9,799 bases of DNA from an uncultured Clostridia bacterium (lineage in GTDB: Bacteria; Bacillota; Clostridia; Christensenellales; Borkfalkiaceae). The stretch is from positions 1 to 9,799 of the forward strand of contig CALARO010000291.1 in assembly GCA_937888935.1 (NCBI GenBank), given 5' to 3'. How positions within the stretch are numbered: the first letter of the stretch is position 1; each line of letters starts with the position of its first letter. The notes beneath the pieces are model-generated. The model searched no databases and had not been told where the DNA came from. It saw only the letters and a list, made by a program, of their open reading frames with translations. Made by a program: the position numbers and the translations under genes. Positions 6,260-9,799 of the stretch are shown here, piece by piece.

Positions 6260-6342
6260 TAAAATCCATAGAAAAACGGTTGAAAATCGAAGAAAAACGG
6301 CTGAAAATCAAAGAAAAAAGCCTTAAAATAGAAGAAAAACAT
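6260..6342 (+). repeat. Four imperfect 21-bp tandem repeats between GT8 and acyltransferase genes
   Basis: Units begin at 6260, 6281, 6302 and 6323 and follow the pattern TRAAAATNNAAGAAAAACGGY (three of 21 bp, the last 20 bp). The whole 6242-6361 gap is A-rich on the plus strand. Because 21 is a multiple of three, one frame (6220-6345) reads heptads such as IEEKRLK and IKEKSLK before TGA. That frame is -1 relative to the GT8 gene and has no ATG. Confidence 0.85.
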
Positions 6343-6361
6343 TGAAAAAAAGGGTGAAAAA

Positions 6362-7276
6362 ATGGATCTTTCGATAGTATCCGAAGACAGAAAAGAAGTT
6401 TTAAAAAGGATCGACGAGTACGAGCGCAAGGGGTGGTTTGAAAAAGACGTGGAAAACGATCCGCCCGCGCCCGAGCTTCGCCCCGAAGACGTGGACTATC
6501 TCGGCAAAAAACTTTCGAGCAAAATCAAAACGGCGATCGCCAACAAGATGGGCAGAAAGTTTTTCGATAAGATGATCAAAGACGGCGCGGTGGTGATCGA
6601 CGGCATGGAAGGCGAAGAAAATCTCGCCGTGCTGAAAAAAACCGGCGCGGTGATTTCCTGCAACCATTTCGGCATTCCCGATAACTACATTCTGTACCAT
6701 TGCATACAAAAAAGCCTGAAAAAAAAGCGACTGTACAAAGTGATCCGCGAAGGGAATTACACCGGCTTTTCGGGGTTGTTCGCTTTTCTGTTTCGCAACT
6801 GCAATACGCTGCCGCTCTCTTCAAACCGCCGCACGATGGTGAATTTTATGTCCGCTACCGATACGCTTTTAAAACGCGGCGAAGCGGTGCTGATTTACCC
6901 CGAGCAGGGCATGTGGTGGAATTACAGAAAGCCGCGCCCTTTCAAAATCGGCGCGTTTAAAATTGCGGTGCGTGCGGGCGTGCCTGTGCTGCCGACTTTC
7001 GTTACGATGAAAGACGACGAAACGAAACTCGACGAGCATAATTATCCGCTGCAACATTACACGCTGCATATCATGCCGCCCGTGTACGCCGATACGAGCC
7101 TGAACGAAAAGCAGGCGGCGGAAAAAATGCGGCAGGATACCTTCGCTTTGTACAAGGCGAAGTATGAAGAAGTGTACGGTGTGCCGCTTACCTATCTTCA
7201 GGCGGAAAATCGGGGAGAAAAATCGGAAGAAAAATCGAAAGTAGGAGGCGAAAACAAATGCTCTTTGTGTGGGTGA
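6362..7276 (+). CDS. Lysophospholipid/glycerophosphate acyltransferase family protein (LPLAT, PlsC-like)
   Basis: This 304-residue acyltransferase of the LPLAT superfamily moves a fatty acyl group from acyl-ACP, acyl-CoA or acyl-phosphate to a glycerol-phosphate or similar hydroxyl. Motif I HX4D is NHFGIPDN (H102, D107). Motif III appears as YPEQGMWW (179-186), a variant of the usual FPEGT/R. The hydrophobic GVPVLPTFV segment is at 206-214. About 75 N-terminal residues precede the catalytic domain, longer than a minimal PlsC, and no clear transmembrane helix is seen. The variant motif and N-terminal domain argue against housekeeping PlsC and for a specialised acceptor. AGGGTG (6351-6356), 5 nt before ATG, supports the start. 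The C-terminal Glu/Lys-rich tail overlaps the start of the next gene by 19 bp. Confidence 0.9.
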   Translation: MDLSIVSEDRKEVLKRIDEYERKGWFEKDVENDPPAPELRPEDVDYLGKKLSSKIKTAIANKMGRKFFDKMIKDGAVVIDGMEGEENLAVLKKTGAVISCNHFGIPDNYILYHCIQKSLKKKRLYKVIREGNYTGFSGLFAFLFRNCNTLPLSSNRRTMVNFMSATDTLLKRGEAVLIYPEQGMWWNYRKPRPFKIGAFKIAVRAGVPVLPTFVTMKDDETKLDEHNYPLQHYTLHIMPPVYADTSLNEKQAAEKMRQDTFALYKAKYEEVYGVPLTYLQAENRGEKSEEKSKVGGENKCSLCG

Positions 7277-7998
7277 TTTCGGTGGCGGTTACGCTGCTTG
7301 CCATAGTGAACGCCGCGCTTTCGGAAGGGGTGTTCGGCGTGATTGCGGTATCGCTCGGCAAGGGCGTGGTATGCACGTTTTACGCAGCCGCGCTTGCGAT
7401 TGCGATCGACGCGGCGATTGCGTTTTTTATACGCCGCGCGCTGCCTGCGAAGTGGTTTAACCACAAAAAGGCGGTTTTTAAGGTAAGCGCGGGCGAAAAG
7501 AAGTTTTACGAGCTGATCAAAATCCGCAAATGGAAAGATAAGATCCCCGAATGGGGCAAATTTACGGGTTTTTCGAAGAACGAAATCGCGCGCCCGCAGG
7601 ATAACGCGTATCTCGAAAAATATTTCACGGAATTGTGCTACGGCGAAGTGATTCATTTTCTTTCGGCGTTCGCGGGATTTTTAGTGCCGCTCTTAACGCC
7701 GCACGCGCTGCTTTTCACGCTTTCTTTGCCCGTGGCGATTGTGAATATGTTTTGCAATCTGCCGTCGTATTGTATTCTGCGCTACAACTCGTATAAACTG
7801 GAAGTGCTTTATAAAAACAACGAGCGGCGCGCGGCGCGCGAAGCCCCGGGAAAAGCCGCCGCGGCAGAGAAAAACGCGGCAGCCGAAGAAAACGCAGCCG
7901 AAAAAGCCGTCGCAGCCGAAGAAAACGCGGCAACGGAAGAAAACGCGGCGGCGTTCGCTTCCGCGGCGGAAAACGCCGTTGCGGGCGCGGCGCAGTAA
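7258..7998 (+). CDS. CrtO-like membrane acyltransferase (glycosyl-4,4'-diaponeurosporenoate acyltransferase family)
   Basis: A 246-residue membrane protein. Two helices (about 2-30 and 36-58) are followed by the signature KIRKWKDKIPEWG (88-100), YLEKYFTELCYGEVIHF (118-134, with E126, E130, H133) and a second hydrophobic pair (about 134-167) ending in NLPSYCILRYN (167-177). In Staphylococcus aureus the CrtO protein, which shares this HIRKWKDK/E..H/RYN pattern, acylates the sugar of the carotenoid staphyloxanthin; many members lie outside carotenoid loci. Residues about 195-246 are an Ala/Glu/Asn repeat tail. AGGAGG (7243-7248) sits 9 nt before the ATG, inside the acyltransferase gene, and the 19-bp overlap implies tight co-expression. 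With GT8 and LPLAT upstream, it plausibly acylates a glycosylated lipid; the substrate is unknown. Confidence 0.78.
   Translation: MLFVWVISVAVTLLAIVNAALSEGVFGVIAVSLGKGVVCTFYAAALAIAIDAAIAFFIRRALPAKWFNHKKAVFKVSAGEKKFYELIKIRKWKDKIPEWGKFTGFSKNEIARPQDNAYLEKYFTELCYGEVIHFLSAFAGFLVPLLTPHALLFTLSLPVAIVNMFCNLPSYCILRYNSYKLEVLYKNNERRAAREAPGKAAAAEKNAAAEENAAEKAVAAEENAATEENAAAFASAAENAVAGAAQ
7879..7946 (+). repeat. 17-bp coding repeats in the tail of the CrtO-like gene
   Basis: GCAGCCGAAGAAAACGC occurs at 7879-7895 and again at 7912-7928, with a two-mismatch copy at 7930-7946. They encode AAEEN-type units. The surrounding 7840-7998 stretch is Ala/Glu low complexity. Confidence 0.85.
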
Positions 7999-8037
7999 GA
8001 TTATCTTGTGAAAAAAATCAAAACGGGCGAATAACCC

Positions 8038-8066
8038 TTGACAAGCCCCGAAAAGCGTGATATAAT
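8038..8066 (+). promoter_or_regulatory. Consensus sigma-A promoter of the flavoprotein gene
   Basis: TTGACA (8038-8043) and TATAAT (8061-8066) match consensus perfectly with a 17-bp spacer. Transcription should begin near 8073. This is the strongest promoter in the window. Confidence 0.93.
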
Positions 8067-8084
8067 GCGAAAGTCGGGGTTTTT
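8046..8084 (+). terminator. Terminator of the GT8/LPLAT/CrtO-like operon, overlapping the next promoter
   Basis: CCCCGA (8046-8051) pairs with TCGGGG (8074-8079), followed by five T (8080-8084). The 22-nt loop contains the TATAAT of the downstream promoter. Only transcripts from upstream include both arms, so initiation at 8073 would escape termination. Confidence 0.7.
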
Positions 8085-8104
8085 GTATTGCAAATGATAC
8101 AAAA
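8081..8104. promoter_or_regulatory. Perfect 8-8-8 inverted repeat just downstream of the promoter (operator-like)
   Basis: TTTTGTAT (8081-8088) and ATACAAAA (8097-8104) flank an 8-bp spacer TGCAAATG. The site covers about +8 to +31 of the predicted transcript, where a bound repressor would block transcription. As RNA it could form a hairpin in the leader. A second leader hairpin, CCGCCC/GGGCGG (8113-8118 and 8129-8134), follows before the ribosome binding site. No specific regulator family is assigned. Confidence 0.6.
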
Positions 8105-8171
8105 GCCGCAAACCGCCCGGCGCAAACGGGGCGGACGAAAGAATAATTTATCGCGGAGGCAAAGCAAAACC

Positions 8172-9566
8172 ATGAAGAAAGACGTAGTGATTATCGGCGC
8201 AGGTCCGGCGGGAATTTTCACCGCTTTGGAAATGCTGAGAAAGGGCAGCAAGAAGAGCATACTTATCGTGGAAAAGGGCAAATCGGTGGAAAACAGAAGA
8301 TGCCCGAAGAACGTGACGGGCAAGTGCATGAACTGCAAGCCGTTCTGCCATATCACCACGGGGTTTTCGGGCGCGGGCGCGTTTTCGGACGGCAAGCTTT
8401 CGCTTTCGGCGGAAGTGGGCGGCGATCTGCCGCTTTTAATCGGCGAAGAACTCGCTCAGGAAACCATCAATTACGCCGACAAAATTTATCTTGAATTCGG
8501 TGCGGACGAACATATCGAAGGCTTGAACGTATCGGAAGAAGTGAAAGAGATCAGACTGCGCACCATTCAGGCGGGGTTGAAACTTGTGGACTGCCCGATC
8601 AGGCACATGGGTACGGAAAAGGCGCAGAATATTTACCTTTCGATCGAGCGGTATCTTCTGGAACACGGCGTAGAGATTATGTTTGAATATCAATGCAATA
8701 CGCTGATTATGGGCGACGGCGTGTGCAGGGGCGTAGAGATCGAGAAATGGAACGGCACGGACGCGCAGGAAGTATTTGCGGACGACGTGGTGGTGGCTAC
8801 GGGCAGGCGCGGCGCGGAATGGCTGGAAAAAATCTGCGAGATTTACGGCGTGGAGCATGTGCCTTCCACCGTGGATATCGGCGTGCGCGTGGAAGTGAGA
8901 AACGAAGTGATGGAAACGGTGAATAAGGTGCTGTACGAATCGAAGCTGATCGGCTATCCGAAACCGTTTAAAAATAAGGTGCGCACGTTCTGTCAGAACC
9001 CGGGCGGCTTTGTATCGCAGGAAAACTACGATAACAATCTCGCCGTGGTGAACGGACATTCGTACAAAGATTTGAAAACCGAGAACACGAATGTTTCGAT
9101 TTTGTGTTCGCATAATTTCTCGTATCCGTTTAATCAGCCGATCGCGTATGCGCAGAAGATCGGCGAGCTGACGAACATGCTGGGCGCGGGGCATATTCTC
9201 GTGCAGCGTTTCGGCGATATTTTAGACGGCAAGCGCACGTGGGACAAAGAGCTTTCGCGCTCGAACGTGCGCCCCACGCTGAAAGACGCGGTGGCGGGGG
9301 ATATTACCGCCGCGATGCCGTACCGCACGATGATCAATATCATCAACTTTATGCAGTCGGTAGACTACGTGTTGCCCGGATTTGCTTCGGCGGAAACGCT
9401 TTTGTATTCGCCCGAACTGAAATTTTACAGCAACCGCATTAAGATGGATACGGATTTCAATACGAACATTCGCGGCTTGCATTGCCTTGGCGATTCGAGC
9501 GGATGGACGAGAGGGCTGATGATGGCGTCGGTGATGGGCGTTCTTATGGGGCGTAAGTTGGTGTAA
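8172..9566 (+). CDS. FAD-dependent dehydrogenase, COG2509-type
   Basis: A 464-residue cytoplasmic flavoprotein. The N-terminal Rossmann motif is VVIIGAGPAGIFTALEML (5-22; GAGPAG 9-14), with E35 at the end of the second strand to hold the FAD ribose. A four-Cys cluster follows (C44-x7-C52-x2-C55-x3-C59), then GFSGAGAFSDGKLS (64-77), a second dinucleotide-binding strand ending VVATGRRG, and a C-terminal FAD segment GLHCLGDSSGWTRGLMMA. The SNVRPTLKDAVAGDI and AMPYRTMINIINFM blocks are typical of the uncharacterised dehydrogenases in COG2509; the physiological substrate is unknown. GGAGG at 8155-8159 favours the ATG at 8172; an in-frame TTG at 8088 would add a basic 28-residue leader lacking conservation signs and is rejected. 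It is transcribed alone from the promoter at 8038-8066. Confidence 0.93.
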   Translation: MKKDVVIIGAGPAGIFTALEMLRKGSKKSILIVEKGKSVENRRCPKNVTGKCMNCKPFCHITTGFSGAGAFSDGKLSLSAEVGGDLPLLIGEELAQETINYADKIYLEFGADEHIEGLNVSEEVKEIRLRTIQAGLKLVDCPIRHMGTEKAQNIYLSIERYLLEHGVEIMFEYQCNTLIMGDGVCRGVEIEKWNGTDAQEVFADDVVVATGRRGAEWLEKICEIYGVEHVPSTVDIGVRVEVRNEVMETVNKVLYESKLIGYPKPFKNKVRTFCQNPGGFVSQENYDNNLAVVNGHSYKDLKTENTNVSILCSHNFSYPFNQPIAYAQKIGELTNMLGAGHILVQRFGDILDGKRTWDKELSRSNVRPTLKDAVAGDITAAMPYRTMINIINFMQSVDYVLPGFASAETLLYSPELKFYSNRIKMDTDFNTNIRGLHCLGDSSGWTRGLMMASVMGVLMGRKLV

Positions 9567-9567
9567 G

Positions 9568-9691
9568 GTACGGGCGCGCTTGAAAAGCTTCGCATTACTT
9601 TGTCGTGCTGCGTGCGGTCTTGGTCACTTACCATGAGTAAGCTCCCTGCGCCCGTACTCGCACTTCTTGTACTGCTCGCTTTTGAAGCGCG
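9568..9691. repeat. Composite inverted-repeat element downstream of the flavoprotein gene
   Basis: Several arms are present. GTACGGGCGC (9568-9577) pairs perfectly with GCGCCCGTAC (9648-9657). CGCGCTTGAAAAGC (9575-9588) pairs with GCTTTTGAAGCGCG (9678-9691) with one mismatch. CTTAC-CATGA-GTAAG (9627-9641) is an inner hairpin. The first two pairings share bases 9575-9577, so they compete. The layout resembles dispersed intergenic hairpin elements more than a simple terminator, as no T-tract follows. It starts two bases after the stop codon. Confidence 0.65.
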
Positions 9692-9799
9692 TTCGGTATT
9701 TTGGATTTGATAAGGCTATAATAAATTGAAGCCTTTGACAATTCGGAAGTGAAACTGCCCCCCCCCCTTGATTGAATATTATTTGTGTAAATGGAACTG
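9692..9799. other. AT-rich right edge with TATAAT, inverted repeat and C10 tract
   Basis: TATAAT at 9717-9722 lies in the loop of AAGGCT/AGCCTT (9712-9717, 9730-9735), but no good -35 is placed 16-18 bp upstream. TTGACA at 9735-9740 has only C residues where a -10 should be. A run of ten C occupies 9758-9767. An ATG at 9791 (codons ATG GAA CTG) could begin a gene beyond the window, but no ribosome binding site supports it. Confidence 0.4.

Noticed and set aside
6260..6342. CRISPR-like array
   Set aside because: The 21-bp units are contiguous A-rich tandem repeats without unique spacers.
8088..8171. Upstream TTG start for the flavoprotein
   Set aside because: It would place the start inside the inverted repeat and add a basic 28-residue leader before the Rossmann strand; GGAGG at 8155-8159 serves the ATG at 8172.
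8436..9194. Minus-strand open frame of 252 codons inside the flavoprotein gene
   Set aside because: It is fully antisense to a well-conserved enzyme and rich in His/Arg/Phe, typical of a shadow frame.

Overview
The window reads as a fragment of a Gram-positive-type chromosome, most likely an uncultured anaerobic Clostridia-like (Bacillota) bacterium. The evidence is a CwlD-type cell-wall amidase, a fused NadD-YqeK followed by RsfS, a COG2509-type flavoprotein, consensus sigma-A promoters with 17-bp spacers, and purine-rich Shine-Dalgarno sites. Coding DNA mixes GCG/CGC-rich codons with AAA/GAA runs, so spurious antisense reading frames are common. The placement is inference; no rRNA or tRNA is present to fix it.

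Layout: (1) 1-947, minus strand: the 5' part of a membrane protein gene that runs off the left edge. It is easy to miss because its stop codon is outside the window. (2) 977-2632, plus: a consensus promoter, then a NadD-YqeK fusion (NAD synthesis plus HD-domain Ap4A hydrolase) and rsfS (ribosome silencing factor). (3) 2743-3072, minus: a small one-helix membrane protein with a proline/lysine-rich tail. (4) 3158-4909, plus: a protein that looks like a DeoC-type aldolase barrel lacking its catalytic residues, then a membrane-anchored CwlD-like amidase, closed by a strong terminator at 4957-4990. (5) 4910-5290: a regulatory intergenic region with three copies of GCAAYTCTAC, a promoter and a foldable leader. 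(6) 5291-7998, plus: a GT8 glycosyltransferase, an LPLAT/PlsC-type acyltransferase and a CrtO-like membrane acyltransferase, probably one operon making or decorating a glycolipid. (7) 8038-9566, plus: a consensus promoter sitting inside the terminator of the previous operon, an operator-like inverted repeat, and a COG2509-type FAD-dependent dehydrogenase. (8) 9567-9799: no certain gene; a composite inverted-repeat element and a C10 homopolymer.

The points most worth a second look are the GT8-LPLAT-CrtO-like operon and its repeat-rich promoter region, the putative DeoC-fold pseudoenzyme beside the amidase, the promoter-in-terminator with an adjacent inverted repeat, the 21-bp repeats after the GT8 gene that encode heptads in the -1 frame, and the hairpin element at the right end. 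No CRISPR array, transposase, phage gene or known defence system was seen.
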